DNA of 64,000 nucleotides from Vanrija pseudolonga (GCF_020906515.1 NC_085849.1:1612001-1676000), one strand, 5' to 3'. Shown: positions 1 to 11,971, counted from the stretch's first letter. The notes: generated from the letters alone by a model not told the origin. Numbers and translations are program-made.

Positions 1-1297
1 AGGGAGGGGGGAGGGCCTGGCCACTCGGCCAGCCAGCAGCAGACAGCGTACCTCTGTTTCTTATCAGTAGAGTGTGAGAGTTGCTCGAACGAACGTCGAT
101 ATCGTCGCCGTCGTCACGGCGATCGCTCGCAAAGGGATAGGGAGAAGTGAAGAAAGGCAGGCTGCCTGCATACATTGTCTCAAGGAGGAGGGAGGAGGTG
201 AGGTAACCCGGGGGACCGTACCGGGGCACGCCGGGGCGTTCAGCTCCATGGCATCTAGGATAGGTGACCTAGGTCGGCAGCGGCGGCGGCATGCTTGCCG
301 TCGGTCGGGCCCGGGGCAGCCTTGCCTGTAACAGCAGGCAGGCATGCAGGCATGCAGGGAGGCAGCCGGCCGACCGGCCAGCTACGTAGCCTGCGTGCGT
401 GCGGCACGCAGCAACCTTGCCTTGCTTGGCTTGTTCTGTTGTTCCGACTCGAGCGCTGGTCCCAGTCGCCCAGCCGCCGTGGCCCAGTGGCGACAATTGT
501 CGCCTCCTGAGGACTGACGACGTGGGCGGACACCCTCCACCCGCTTTTCTGCCAGTCACATGTCGAGCGGGGCGGCGCGAGCCTGCCGAGCGGCGAGCCA
601 GAGGGGCACTTCGGCCGCCGAAGCGCACGGCGGGTGCCGCGAGCGAGCGCGGTTCCCACACGGCAGAGCAGCAGCAGCTCAACTGGCAACTTTGTGCCCT
701 TCGGGGACCACGTAATCAGTCGCCGCACATTTTGTCGGCCACTGATCGGAGCTCACCGAACCGCACGGCACGAGTGGAGCTAGAGTAGCGACATTCCCCA
801 CCCTTGCTCGCTTTCGAAAGGCGTCGCTTTACTGAAATAATGACGAGACGGCGTTGCCCCCTCGTTAGAGAGCAACACGACCGCCTGGTGGAGCTGGTGG
901 AGCCTGCACGTACATTACCACATATTATAACCACCGCGCCGCCGTATCGCCATGCATCTCCGTGCGCCACTCGCTGCGCACTCGGCACCGTTGCAACGCC
1001 ACGCCGCGACTCACTCTGACGTCAACGGCGCAACCTCGGACCAGTCGGCCGGTCGGCAGACACTCGACACTCGTCGTCGTCTTGGCCCACCACCGGGCCG
1101 AACTCATCAACAGACTACCGCCCGCTCAACCCCGCTTAACACCCCATCTTCCACAACATGATTCATTCCTAGCATCTGAGATGTGCTTCTGAGATGTGCT
1201 TGTACAATACGGCAAAGCGACAACCACGCCGACTGGCCGCCCAATGCCCCGACGCCGCGGCGCCGACCTAAAGTTTCTATCAACGCTTCGCTCCTCC
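1..1297. other. left margin without a recognisable gene
   Basis: No open frame here looks like a protein, and none has splice signals or a known domain. The part next to 1298 should hold the 3' UTR of HSP78. The remainder is GC-rich with short CAGG/GCAT-type repeats near 330-360. It may be the flank of a gene lying off the left edge. Confidence 0.5.
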
Positions 1298-3802
1298 CTA
1301 TGGCATCTCGCCAGACTCCTTGAACGCATCCTTGACCTCCTTGTCGCTACCCGCGTCGCTGCCCTCTTCTTCCGCTTCGGGCTGGTTGGGGTCGGGGCGC
1401 GACGAGAGCTCAATCTTGTCGTTCTTGAGGTGGACCGTCACAATCTCGCCGTCCTTGACGGTTCCGTTGAGCATCTTGAGCGCGAGCGGGTTGGAAATCT
1501 GCTCGCGCACCACACGCTGCACGGCACGCGCACCGTACCTGTCCGAGTAGCCCTTCTTGGCGAGCCACTCGCGCGCAGGCTCAGTCACGTCGAGCGTGAT
1601 GCGGCGGCCAGAGAGACGCGACTGCACCTCCTTGAGGCGGAGGTTGACAATGTCGAGGATGATGCTGGGCGGGAGCTTGTTGAACACGACCAGCTCGTCG
1701 AGACGGTTGATGAGCTCGGGCTTGAAGAACTTGCCGACGTCGCGGAGGACAGCAGCCTTGGCGCTGTCGCTCACACTGCCGTCCTTGTTCATCGCTCCCG
1801 GCTCATAGAGGGCCTCGGAGCCCAGGTTGGACGTGAGAGCGATAATCGTGTTCTTGAAGTTGACTTGGCGGCCCTGGCCGTCGGTGAGGGTGCCTTCTTC
1901 CAGGACCTGAAGGAGGATGTTGGCCACATCGGGGTGGGCCTTCTCAATCTCGTCGAACACCACAACCGAGTATGGCCGGCGGCGAACAGCCTCGGTCAGC
2001 TGGCCGCCCTCCTCGTAGCCGACAAAGCCGGGCGTCGCGCCAATGAGGCGCGAGACGGTGTGCTTGTCGTGGAACTCGGACATGTTGAGCTGGATGAGCG
2101 CGCGGCGCTCGTCGGCAAACAGGAACTCGGCAACGGCCTTGGTGAGCTCGGATTTACCGACACCGGTGGGACCGAGGAAGAGGAAGGATGCGAGGGGCCG
2201 GTTGGGCGACTGGAGGCCGGCGCGCGAAAGGCGGATGGCGTTGGCCACGCTCTTGACAACCTCGTCCTGGCCGACGACGCGCTGCTTGAGCGAGTCCTCC
2301 ATGTGGATAAGACGCTCGCGCTCTCCCTTGAGGAGGTTGGATACGGGGATACCGGTGGCCTTGCCTACAACAACGGCAATGTCCTCGGAGGTGACCTTGT
2401 CGCGGACGACCATGTCGGGCTGGGCCTCGGCCTCGGCCTCCAGCTCCGCCTCAGCCTTGGGGAGGCGCTTTTGGAGCTCGGGGATGGTCGAGTACCTGAG
2501 CCTGGAGGCGACCTCAAAGTCGCCGCGGCGCTGTGCGTTCTCAAGCTCGACGTTGGCGCGCTCAATCGTCTCCTTGATGCTCTTGATCTCGGACACGCGC
2601 TCGCGCTCCTGGTTCCAGATGTCGACGAGGCGTGACTGCTCCTTCTTCTTCTCGACGAGCTCCTCGTCGACCTTGTCGCGCCGCTTGGCCGAGAACGGGT
2701 CCGTGTCCTTCTTGAGCGACTCGCGCTCAATCTCGAGCGTCATGATCTCGCGGTCGAGGTTTTCGAGCGACTGGGGGCGCGACTCTTGCGCGAGCTTGAG
2801 CGCAGAGCACGCCTCGTCAACCAGGTCGATTGCCTTGTCGGGGAGGAATCGGTCGGAAATGTACCGGTCAGAGTAGACGGCTGCCGTCACGAGGGCCGAG
2901 TCGGCAATCTGGACACCAAAGTGGGCCTCGAAGCGCGACTTGAGGCCACGGAGGATCGAGACTGTCGCCTCGACGTTGGGCTCGTTGACCATGACGGGCT
3001 GGAAACGACGCTGGAGCGCCTGGTCCTTTTCGATAGTCTTGCGGTACTCGTCGAGCGTGGACGCGCCGACGAGCTGGAGGCCGCGTGCGAGTGCCGGCTT
3101 GATCATGTTGCCTGCGTCCATCGATCCCTCAGCCTTGCCGAGGTTGAGCAAAGTGTGGATTTCATCGATGAAACAAATGACCTCGCCGGCCTCCTCGTCA
3201 ATGTCCTTGAGGAGCGCCTTGAAGCGCTTCTCAAACTCGCCGCGCACGCCTGTGCCAGCGAGCAGGAGCGACAGGTCGATCATCAACAGGCGCTTGTTCT
3301 GGATCGACTCGGGCACCTCCTTGTTGACGATGCGCATGGCGAGGCCCTCGATAATGGCCGTCTTACCGACACCAGGCTGGCCGAGCAGGACAGGGTTGGA
3401 CTTGGTACGCCGGGACAGGATCTGGATGGTGCGTCGGATCTCCTCGTCGCGCCCGATCACGGGGTCGAGCTTGCCCTCGCGCGCCATCTCGGTCAGGTCG
3501 ACGCTGAACTCTTTGAGCGTCTCGCCCTTCTGCGGGCCCTGCTCCTGCGGCGGCTGCTGGCCGGGGTAGTTGCCTCGGCCGCCGCCAAACCCGCCAGGAG
3601 GAAACCCGCCGGGTGGGAAGCCGCCGCCTCCGCCGCCGCCACCAGGTGGCCCCCGTGGCGGGCCCTGCGCATACGTTCGGATCGCCGAGGGCCCAGCGGA
3701 AGAAGCGAGTGCCAGTGATGGCACGAGTCGGGGGCGCGGCGCGATGGCGCTTCGGGAAAGTGTTGTCGCGGTCCTCGAAAGTTGTCTTCTAGCTTGTAAC
3801 AT
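1298..3802 (-). CDS. HSP78: Mitochondrial Hsp78/ClpB-type AAA+ disaggregase
   Basis: Intronless gene for 834 residues. Hsp78 is the mitochondrial-matrix ClpB that, with mitochondrial Hsp70, resolubilises aggregated proteins. The first ~45 residues are rich in Arg, Ser and Ala with almost no acid, as in a mitochondrial presequence; a Gly/Pro-rich stretch follows (about 48-90). As in yeast Hsp78, the ClpB N-terminal substrate domain is absent. AAA-1 has Walker A GQPGVGKT (141-148) and Walker B with FIDEIHT (211-217). A shortened coiled-coil M domain covers about 345-460. AAA-2 has GPTGVGKS (544-551) and [11 protein letters not shown] (614-624). The C-terminal tail is acidic. The long region at 250-340 tracks fungal Hsp78 closely, including [20 protein letters not shown]. 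Odd point: pore loop 1, normally KYRG, reads GVRG (185-188), so the substrate-gripping tyrosine is missing; pore loop 2 is FVGYEEGG. The ATG at 3802 is the only start that includes the presequence. A heat-shock-like element lies about 230 nt upstream. Confidence 0.96.
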   Translation of the reverse strand: MLQARRQLSRTATTLSRSAIAPRPRLVPSLALASSAGPSAIRTYAQGPPRGPPGGGGGGGGFPPGGFPPGGFGGGRGNYPGQQPPQEQGPQKGETLKEFSVDLTEMAREGKLDPVIGRDEEIRRTIQILSRRTKSNPVLLGQPGVGKTAIIEGLAMRIVNKEVPESIQNKRLLMIDLSLLLAGTGVRGEFEKRFKALLKDIDEEAGEVICFIDEIHTLLNLGKAEGSMDAGNMIKPALARGLQLVGASTLDEYRKTIEKDQALQRRFQPVMVNEPNVEATVSILRGLKSRFEAHFGVQIADSALVTAAVYSDRYISDRFLPDKAIDLVDEACSALKLAQESRPQSLENLDREIMTLEIERESLKKDTDPFSAKRRDKVDEELVEKKKEQSRLVDIWNQERERVSEIKSIKETIERANVELENAQRRGDFEVASRLRYSTIPELQKRLPKAEAELEAEAEAQPDMVVRDKVTSEDIAVVVGKATGIPVSNLLKGERERLIHMEDSLKQRVVGQDEVVKSVANAIRLSRAGLQSPNRPLASFLFLGPTGVGKSELTKAVAEFLFADERRALIQLNMSEFHDKHTVSRLIGATPGFVGYEEGGQLTEAVRRRPYSVVVFDEIEKAHPDVANILLQVLEEGTLTDGQGRQVNFKNTIIALTSNLGSEALYEPGAMNKDGSVSDSAKAAVLRDVGKFFKPELINRLDELVVFNKLPPSIILDIVNLRLKEVQSRLSGRRITLDVTEPAREWLAKKGYSDRYGARAVQRVVREQISNPLALKMLNGTVKDGEIVTVHLKNDKIELSSRPDPNQPEAEEEGSDAGSDKEVKDAFKESGEMP

Positions 3803-4317
3803 GTTGTCGTCGTGTGTGTGAGTGTGTGGGCGTCTGTGTGTTTGTGTGCGTGCGCGCGTGAATGAATGTGAGTGTGTAGTTGGGTAGTGTGTTGCGAGTC
3901 TTCTTAAGTGCGTGCAAATTGTATGGGAACTGGGTCGTCGCGATGGCTGGCTGGCTGGGCTGGGTTGTGCTCGTTAAAGGACAAACTGGCACTTGCCATT
4001 CTCACGTCTATCTTGTCTGCCAGGTCGGAAGGTTCCAGTAGAGTGCAGACGTCACCACAACCGTCGATCCGATCCGACGCGGGGTCCCCATAGATCAGAC
4101 ACGTGGCTTGACATCAGCAAGTCGGCTCGTCACTCATCGCCACGACTGCAAGCATGAGAGCATCCCCCGCATCACAATCCACCTCGCCGCCCGTTCTGCA
4201 TGGATGCAATGGTCCACATCATTTGCTAAGACTTCTACTTCTTGCCAGGTATATAAAAAGCGCGACTCAAAGTACATGGTGGGGGGGACAAGAAACAGTT
4301 CTACTCTCAATACAAGG
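3803..4317. other. HSP78 promoter and ATG26 3' end
   Basis: Spacer of 515 nt between two genes transcribed to the left. Just upstream of the HSP78 start is a GT/CA dinucleotide-rich tract (about 3815-3890), which would be its 5' UTR. A heat-shock-like element lies at 4027-4040. A TATATAAAAAG string at 4250-4260 sits 60 nt beyond the ATG26 stop. Read on the minus strand it contains TATATA, the kind of sequence yeasts use as a 3'-end efficiency element, so I do not call it a promoter. Confidence 0.5.
4027..4040. promoter_or_regulatory. candidate heat-shock element
   Basis: The bases GGAAGGTTCCAGTA fit nGAAnnTTCn exactly for two alternating units, with a third, imperfect unit (GTA for GAA). It lies about 230 nt upstream of the HSP78 start. 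HSF1 control of Hsp78 is known in fungi; its use here is inference. Confidence 0.4.
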
Positions 4318-7300
4318 TTACATCGTCGCCGGCGCGAGTCGCGAGATGGCAGTATGGCATTCGCTGTGGATGTTGGTCCTCAGTGGGTCGTGGTGGTGCT
4401 CTCCAGCCGCAAGGGCCTCGTGCGACATGGTGTCGACGACCGCCTCCATCTTGTTCTTCTTGTTGCGGTCGCGGGCGGCGCGGATAATCTGGGAGTGGAT
4501 GGTCTGGACAGCTGCGTCCACACCAGACTCGCTGCGGATGCGCTCGCCAATTCTGGCCGCCTTCTCGAGCATCACCTGGTTCGTTGTCGCCTTCTTGAGC
4601 GCTTCGGCAATGTCGCTGGAGTGAAGCGAAGCGACCTTCATGCCGACCTGGAGCTTGGTCACGCGCAGGGCCCAGAAGTGCTGGTCACCAAACCACGGCT
4701 TGATCAGCGTCGGGATACCTGCGCGGAGCGAGGCGCCGACAGTGCCCGCGCCACCGTGGTGGAGCGCCGCCTGGATCTTGGGGAAGAGCCATGCGTGAGG
4801 CACCTTGTCTAGGGAGTAGCACGTGTCGGGGAACTCGACCTCCTCCTGGTTCTTGGTGCTGTCGACATCACGAGCCGACCAGCCCTTGGCGATGATAGCG
4901 CGAACGTCGGCCTTGTTGACACCCTTGATGATGCTCTTGGTGACGGCTGTCGGATCGGGAACGACAATGGAACCGAAACCAATGTAGACCAGCGGTTTAC
5001 CGTCGGCCTTTGCCTTGTCCATGAACTCGACGAGCGAGTCAGGCGGGGTCCACTCCATGTCGCTGTTCTCCAGGTTCCAGTAGCCAGTGATGGTGATGTC
5101 ATCGTACCAGTCGAGAGGCTTGGGTACGACCGAGGGGCTGAAGTTGTAGAGGAAGGGAACCTTGGACACGGAAAGCGACGACTGGTCAGTCGGCTTGAGA
5201 TGGAGGTGCTTCTTGCGCCAGCGGTTGATCTGGCCGGACGACGCCCGCCACATGATGTTGTCGAACAGCACATAGGTCGAGTAGTTGAAGCTAGGTCCCA
5301 TGTCAAAGGCTGGGACCATGAACGCCTGGGGGTAGGCCATGGTGCGGGTCCAAGGCATGGTGAAGGCGCGGAAGTACGGGATCTTGAGGGCCTCAGCAAT
5401 GTGGATGCCTGCCATGGCCGACGGCGACTCGATGAGGACATCAGCATCGTGGGAGGCTTTCCATGCGTCGACCAGGAGATCATCCAACCACTGTCGGAAT
5501 GTTCCGAGTGCCTCCTTGAAGAAGGCAGGGGAGAACATGCGGTGTGCAGTGCTCAGCTTCATAAGCGCCGTAGGGTCGCCACCAGCCGCGCGGTGCTCGA
5601 TGCCATATTCCTCGATCCACTCCTTGAACTCGGGATGAGTGATGATGACGCACTTGTGGCCGTCCTTCATGAGACGAATGCCGAGGGCAATATAAGGCTG
5701 GACGTCTCCTCGCGAGCCAATGGTGAGCATGGTGAACCGGCGCGGAGTGAGGCGGACAGCGGCACCCTGGCCAACCTGCCAAGGCCTGTTGGCGACAAAC
5801 GGCATAAAGCTCAGAGCGACCTCGGACATAGCCTGCGGGGTGAAGAGCATGTCCTTGGGTGGAGCTAGGACCTCGGCTGCAGTCTTCATGGTGCCGCCTT
5901 TGCCTTCCTTTATGAGCTCAGGGTTGATGCGCAGCTGATCGTTGGCGAGTGCCTGGTCGCGCAGTGTGTCCATTGTAGACGTGGTGTCCACCGACGCCGT
6001 CTCAGCAGCCGGCGTAGGCGTGTCGGTAGAGGTGGAGCGCTGGGGCTGGGGATGGGAAGCGGCGACCGTGTTGATGCGCTCCACAGCCTCGTCACGGCCA
6101 CTCTCGTGCCAGAAGTCGAAGCGCAGATCGTGTCTGCCGTGGATCTGGAGCGCCATACCGTACATGCCGGGGCGGGTAGAGTGCGACTTGACAGCACCCT
6201 TGATATCGCGTGTCGCGAAACGGTACTTGATGTCGGCTCCAACAGTGGCACGGCGCCAGAAACAGACGTACCGCGGTGTGACGATGATATGACCACGGCC
6301 GGGGACGAGGCCGTGCTGGACGTAGCAGCGCTTCAACCAGATACCCTCGTCCTCACGCAGGCCAAAGACCTTGGCGGCCATAGCAGCCTTCTCAGCCTTG
6401 CGGGCCTCGATGACCATGCGGGGCTTGCCGGCGTCCTCGTCGTCATCGGCATCGATCTCAGCCGACTCCGCGTCGCCGACAGTGTCGTCATGGCGCTCAA
6501 CGTCCTCGTCGGTGGCCAAGCAGTCATAACCACCGATGTCGATCGTCATCTTGGCGGGCTTGGCGTCAGGCTTGTAGTGCCTCCTGTGAGCGGCCTTCAC
6601 AGCAGCCTCAATGGCAGTGGCGAACCAAGCCTGTTCGTTGAGGACGGCGACCAGGAACTGGAACTCATTGGAGTTGGGCGGAGGAGTAGGAGCAGTAGTG
6701 TTGGCCGCAGGATGAGAAAAACGCGAGTTGGCAGTGAGCGAGCGGTGGGGAAACGTGGGGAGCTGACTCGGGGCGTTTGGGTCGTGGCCGATGAGCGCCA
6801 TGTCCCTATGGAGTTGGCTGTCGATAGGGGAGGTTGGAAGCGACTCAGGCTTGTTAAGCGAGTCAGACCTGCGGTGGCCGCCGGAGCGGTCACGAGACGA
6901 CTCTCTCGAGCTTGGGCGAGAGCCGTGGAGCTTGAATGGCGTCTTGAGGGTCAAGCGGTGGCGATGCTTGGTGCTGTCGTCGCTGGCCGCCGTCGTGGTC
7001 CGGGAAGGAGTGCCGGGAGGGGAAGGCTCGGAAGAGTCGACATCGCCTGGGCTGTCACTGACGAGGCCGTAGCCTCTGTAGTTGCCTTTGGAGAGCTGTT
7101 CGGGGTGCCAGGTAACGGTGTTGTGGTCGTCGAGTCTGACCTGCAAGTTTGCAAGAGTGGCAAACGAGTGGTATTCTGAGATGCCCTCAATTGTGGCACG
7201 GTCGAGCGGCACGCAGCAGCGCAGCATGGTCCACTCGCTCTCATCGATCGGCGTGTCCTGGCCATCCTTGTCCTTGCCGTCCGACTTGTTGTGCGACTCA

Positions 7301-8972
7301 CGGAAGCGCTGGCGGGCATATCTGAATAGGGCTCCCTCGAGTGTCCTGCGCCAGTGCAGGGCAGACTGCTGGTTGTCGACGGTGAAGTGCGTGGTCCGCA
7401 CACCATTCGACGACTCGTATGCAATGAAGAAGTCTGTTGGCTTGAGATCGTCTTGCGGGTTAAGCCGGAGCACACTGGACACTGAGCCGGGTTAGACATG
7501 TCCGGGAGTAAATGATGATGATAGACGTACGTAGGACAGTGACGAGAGGTCGAACACGCCCGGCCTCGTCAGCACTCGGGTATGTCGTCAGCATGTCCGG
7601 TGTAAGCTCCATCCAGACACGCCTCTTGGCCTTGATGAGACCTCCTCGGTGCAGAATAACCGAACCGGCCTGGAGAATGTCGGGCCTGGCCTCGCGTGCA
7701 GCAGTTGCTGCCTCCGTTTGGAGCGGGGTGGCGTCCGGCTTGACATACATGGCGTCGGGAGGCTGCAGGGCATGGAACACGAGGCGGTGGGTCGTAAGAT
7801 GCAAGTTGCCGATCATCATGACTCCCTTGAAGAGCGCACCTTGGCACTCTGCAAGAAGGTGCTCTGGCGCGCCCTGGGTGCCATCCTCATTCAGCATGTT
7901 GGAGGCAATGTCGCCAAACTCCTGCTGGATAACGGCGAGCTTCTCTGCCTCGGGGATCTCTGCACGCGAGAACCTCGCAGCATCAGACTCAGTGGGGGTT
8001 GGGGGCACCTCTGAAGAAGCATAACCTGACGCAGAATCGGCATCGGCGCGCGAACCGGCTTCGAAAACGGATGACGCGGGCGAGTCGGTGAAGCCCTTGT
8101 TCTCCTCCGTGACAGCAGGAAGCGGAGGGCGCGAGGGCCGCCTGTTGCCAGCCACTTGCGTCGTGCTATTCAAGAGCTCTTGAGCAGCATAGGGAGAGAA
8201 GCTGCTCATTGACGCCGCTGTGATGTGTGAGCACATCCCCGTGCTGGGTGCGTGAAGTGGGTGGGTGGCGCACGGCCATGGGTGACTCACCAGCAAAGCG
8301 CTCCGCGTTGGCGTCATTCATAGGGGTAGTGGTGCTCTCGAGCCATGCTTTGACAGCTTGGGTTCCGTTGTCATCTCGGGCCTCGTCAACGCTGTTGCGA
8401 GCCTCATCATGGAGGGTGGCCTGGTCGGTCTCTGCGACGGAGGGGGTCGCCACCGAGGCAGTCGCCGACGATGCAGTGGGTGGCGTGGATGCTGCCTTGC
8501 GGGGGCTCGACTGCGCTGGTGTGCTAGCTCCGCTCGGCAGCTCACCGTCGAGGTCGTGATCGTCTGGGTCGGAGGCCGCTAGGGCCTTGAACATGTTGAA
8601 CAGTGAGCAAGAGAATGCAGCCCCATCTACTGGAGTAGGCTCGTTGACCTGAAGGTCCAGGTCGTCCGCCTTGATAAGAGCGGCCTTTTCCTTCTTGCTA
8701 TGGCAAGCTGAAGGTCTGAGGCTAGATAGGGAAGGCAGACGTGGGTGGCGGCCCTTGCTGGAACCGGGGCCCGTTGTTGACGTCGACGACGACGTCGTGG
8801 ACTGGGCGTCCGAGGCGACCGCTGATGATGACACTGATCCCTGGCCGTCATTATCATTGTCCGCCGAGGCCGAACCTGGCTGGGCCGATGGCGCAGGCGA
8901 TGAGCGACCCGATCCACCTCCAGGGAGCATCTTCGCCAGCTTGTCGAGCTTGTCTAGAGGTGACGGAGCCAT
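4318..8972 (-). CDS. ATG26: UDP-glucose:sterol 3-beta-glucosyltransferase
   Basis: Transfers glucose from UDP-glucose to ergosterol at membranes; the family is called Ugt51/Atg26, and in some methylotrophic yeasts it is needed for pexophagy. Three exons: 8972-8291, 8217-7531 and 7481-4318, giving 1510 residues. Introns are 73 nt (GTGAGT...CACAG) and 49 nt (GTACGT...CTCAG). Parts in order: a Ser/Thr-rich disordered N-terminus; a first GRAM domain in exon 2 (around LLAECQGALFKG, LTTHRLVFHA); a PH domain across the exon 2/3 junction (FFIAYESSNGVRTTHFTV, WRRTLEGALF); a second GRAM (IIVTPRYVCFWRRATV); then from about residue 1040 the GT1 glycosyltransferase (FTMLTIGSRGDVQPYIALG). The nucleotide-sugar site is HHGGAGTVGASLRAGIPTLI, with PWFGDQHFWA directly after it. 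The PH domain can only be read if exon 2 and exon 3 are joined, which supports the second intron. The start is the first ATG of the open frame, in a run beginning MAPSPLDKLDKLAKMLP. Confidence 0.95.
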
Positions 8973-9348
8973 TGTACTGACGCCGGGGGAGAGGGAGGGG
9001 GGTGGGGGATGGGCAAAAGAAAAGATTGCGTGTAGTACGGTTGATTGATTTATGACAGAGGAGGGGGGGGAGTGGGTGGTTGGGTGTAAGTGGGGTGGGC
9101 CAAGTCTAGACCGAGGTGGGTTTCCAAGGGTTCCAAGGTTCGCTTCCGCTAGACAGCAGGCAATCTGGGCGACGGGGCGTCTGTCAGCGTCATGGCGGCT
9201 GGCTCGGGAAGCAAGGCCAGCAAGGCAAGGGGAGGGGATGGATGGGCACCACGACTGAACAAGGACGGCAATGACGGAGCGTTGACAGGGGCCGGGGGTC
9301 GCCTGCCCAAACGTCCAAACGAATCTGCCGCCAGCCCGGTTACTTCCA

Positions 9349-9362
9349 CCCCCCCCCCCCCC
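9349..9362. repeat. C14 homopolymer
   Basis: Fourteen consecutive C on the plus strand. It is a likely site of length variation or of assembly error. Confidence 0.8.
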
Positions 9363-9881
9363 TTCGGCCACCCTGCCTACAACCAGTACCGCGCAAATCG
9401 CGACCGATGGCCTTTACACAAACACCTACGGGCCAAGAAAACCAGCAACGCCGGCGTACGTGGGCTTGAAGGGATCGCAGGGATGGGCGGGTCAGAAATA
9501 GACGATGGCAAGAGGGGATGGGGGGGGTGCTGTTGACACACAAGACAGCACGTAAGATGGTTTAAGTCACCACGAGCTGGTCTGGCGTCAATCAGTCGTC
9601 GTGACGAGCAGGATGTATCAGCGTATCAGGCGGCTCCCGGTCTTGCCTCGGTGTCGGCCTCGCGGTGCACGTACATACGCAACTATGCCAGGAGAAAGCA
9701 GGGAAAACGCGCAAGCACGCAGGGGAGGTAGGCGCTGACAGGTCCTTCCCCTCTGCAGAGATCCAGCCGGCAGAGCGACGTGAGCGAGCGATTCGGCACC
9801 ACCCCTGGCCGCCGTGGGCCAGCAGGAGCCAGGGATGGCAACGGCTGGCTGGCTGGCTCGACGGCGCGTCGCCTGCGGGGA

Positions 9882-9905
9882 CTGCCTGCCTGCCTGCCTG
9901 CCTGC
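9882..9905. repeat. (CTGC)6 tetranucleotide repeat
   Basis: Six perfect CTGC units, preceded by a shorter GGCT-type repeat about 30 nt earlier. Similar CAGC/CTGC repeats recur in spacers of this window (11941-11968 and near 30850 and 63190). Confidence 0.8.
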
Positions 9906-10932
9906 CTTCCTTTGTTTACTGATAGGTTGGTGGCGCTCGTATGCTGCGCCATTGTCATGATGCCCGACCCTCGGCCTCGGCACCCACTGCTCAGGCGCAC
10001 AGTAGTCGTCGAAAAAAGACATTTTGACGAGACCAAGCAGCGAGGGGAACTACGCCATTGTCGTCATTTCACGTGGCGTTTCCCTGAGTTATCGACCCTT
10101 TAGCACGCGAGGTCATGGCTCATGACTCACTTTCGATCGCGGCTGGGCCATTGATGGCCCACGGCGACGGCTAGGCGGCTGCTGCTGGCGGCTGCTGTAG
10201 ACAAAGGGCTCGGTCCCAATGGCCACCTCGACGCAGGCAAGACGACGACGACAACCCGCTCTCGACTCTCTGCCGGTGCCGTCTTGCCGGCCTCTGCGGA
10301 TAAGTGTCTAATAGCCGCCCTACTTCCGGCCAGCGCGGGACTCGCGTCCAAGCAAGCCACGCAGGGAGACGGCACAGAGCCATCAAGCCAATCTAAGCGC
10401 CACGGGGAGAGCCCAGAGAGAGAGCCCAGAGAGATCTGTGTCCAACAGTGGTGTGACACCCCGTAACAGTGCCCACTGATGACTCATGGTCACCATCACT
10501 GAGTAACCCTTCGCTATTCCATTCCTCCCAACATGGTCAGCGCTCCGTCGGATTGCTTGCATATCAGTGCGCACGCGGAATGCTTGCATATCGGTGGGCG
10601 TGCGGGGTGGCGGCTAGTGTGCGCCGCGCGCCGGAGAGCGCCGCCACCGTTCGCCGTCACCGCCCAATACGCGTCAATCGCCTTGTTTACATTACTCGGC
10701 TGCTGCCATTCACGCGCCTCACGCCACGCCCATGTTGACTTTCACACCTGGCTTCTGCCTTCTGCCTTATGGCTTCTGGCCACCCGCAATACATTTTTCA
10801 ACTCGCGAGTTGCGCACTCTGCGCACTGGCGGCAGCTAACAGACATCTAACTTTGCTTCAGATCAATCACCTTGCGCGCGCTGGGCGGGGGCGCTCAGCA
10901 CCGCAGGTGGGGACCCCGACTCGGCACGTGCC

Positions 10933-11740
10933 TCAAGCGGCAGCCTCGACGGCCGTGCCGGCCTCCTCGTTCTCAGTCTTCTTCTTGGGAGGAGCGTCGG
11001 CCTCGTCCTCGTCGTCGGCCTTGCGCTTCTGTCCAGCGACGGGAGCCTCGTCCTCGACGTCGCCGTCCTCCTCGTCCGTCTCGACATCACCGCCCTGGCG
11101 GGTCAGCTGCTGCCGCCACATTCAGTTTCAGCAACTCACCTCGACGAGCTCGGCGAGCAGGCGCCGGCCCTCGGCGTTGGGGTCCTCGTCGTCGTCGCCC
11201 TCGTCGTCCTCCTCGCCATCCTCGCCGTCGTCCTCGTAGTCGTCCTCCTCGTCCTCCTCGACATCGTAGTCGTCCTCCTCATCGTCGTCGAGGGGGTCCT
11301 CGTCGCCCTCATCCTCATCGTCGTCGTCCACGATCTCGACAGCGCCAGCCTGTACTGTGTCAACCACCTGCTCGAACCGTCCTGGATGGCACGCGAGCCA
11401 GCCAGCCTCGGCTCTGCTCGACCTACCTTGGGCTCAACGACCTCCACCTCGTCGACAACCTCGGTGACCTCGACAGCTGGAGCAGAGTTAGCCAAAGCTC
11501 GCACGGTGGTTGAGAAGCATGTGCATCGTCGCGCAGACGGTGGATGCACGGCCTGGGGGCCGTCGGTGCGGTGATGACGCGCTGCAAAGGCAAGTGACTT
11601 GGGCTGTTGGCTGGGGTGCACGCGCCCAAATCAAGCACGTGGGAAGCGCCAACAGCAGTCTCGACGAGTCCAAGCCCGCAGCCCAAGCCATCCTGGCACC
11701 AAAACCGCGACTCACCGTCCTCCTTGTCGGCAGCAGACAT
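10933..11740 (-). CDS. prothymosin-like acidic nuclear protein
   Basis: Four-exon model: 11740-11716, 11476-11427, 11349-11140 and 11094-10933, 148 residues. Introns are 239, 77 and 45 nt, all GT-AG, and the frame is kept throughout. The protein starts MSAADKEDAVEVTEVV, has an almost purely Asp/Glu core of about 60 residues with Tyr spaced in it, then a short helix-like NAEGRRLLAELVE. It ends in a lysine-rich signal inside an acidic tail: QKRKADDEDEADAPPKKKTE. Composition and layout (acidic core, then KR-acidic-KKxK tail) resemble vertebrate prothymosin alpha, a nuclear histone-binding chaperone, and acidic H2A-H2B chaperones. I see no CHZ, NAP or nucleoplasmin fold. A nuclear histone-chaperone role is inference; low-complexity acid can mislead. 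The first two coding exons are short, so the N-terminus is the least certain part. Confidence 0.7.
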
Positions 11741-11937
11741 TTCGTGTAGTGTGGATGTGTTTGCGTGTGCGTTTGGAAGCCTTGGATGTGTCTGGGTGGT
11801 GGGCGGGTGGTCGTTGGGGGGGGATGGGGGTGGGGGGGTCGGGTGCGGCTTGTTGACGCCTTTGGGTCTTGTATGGCAGGCAATCCCAGGCGATCCGGCC
11901 AGCGAGTTGCCCAGCGACCCAGCCGACGCGCGCGCCG

Positions 11938-11971
<34 letters not shown>

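Larger units (their letters stand above)
8973..10932. other. 1.96-kb gene-free spacer upstream of ATG26
   Basis: It separates the ATG26 start from the 3' end of the acidic-protein gene; both run leftwards. I find no coding exon. It contains a 14-nt C run (9349-9362), GGCTGGCT repeats around 9844-9858 and six CTGC units (9882-9905). The proximal part must carry the ATG26 promoter and leader. Confidence 0.5.

Noticed and set aside
1196-2635. 479-residue plus-strand open frame
   Set aside because: It lies opposite HSP78 and its Leu/Glu/Val-rich composition is what the antisense of GC-biased codons gives. No domain; its first codon is also not a convincing start.
4250-4260. TATATAAAAAG as a plus-strand promoter
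   Set aside because: No plus-strand gene follows. It sits just beyond the ATG26 stop on the other strand, where a 3'-processing role is more likely.
6052-7179. 375-residue plus-strand open frame
   Set aside because: Antisense shadow of the third exon of ATG26; no domain.
11128-11367. Reading the acidic exon as a member of the CHZ/H2A.Z chaperone family
   Set aside because: The CHZ motif with its basic arm was not found. Only composition is shared.
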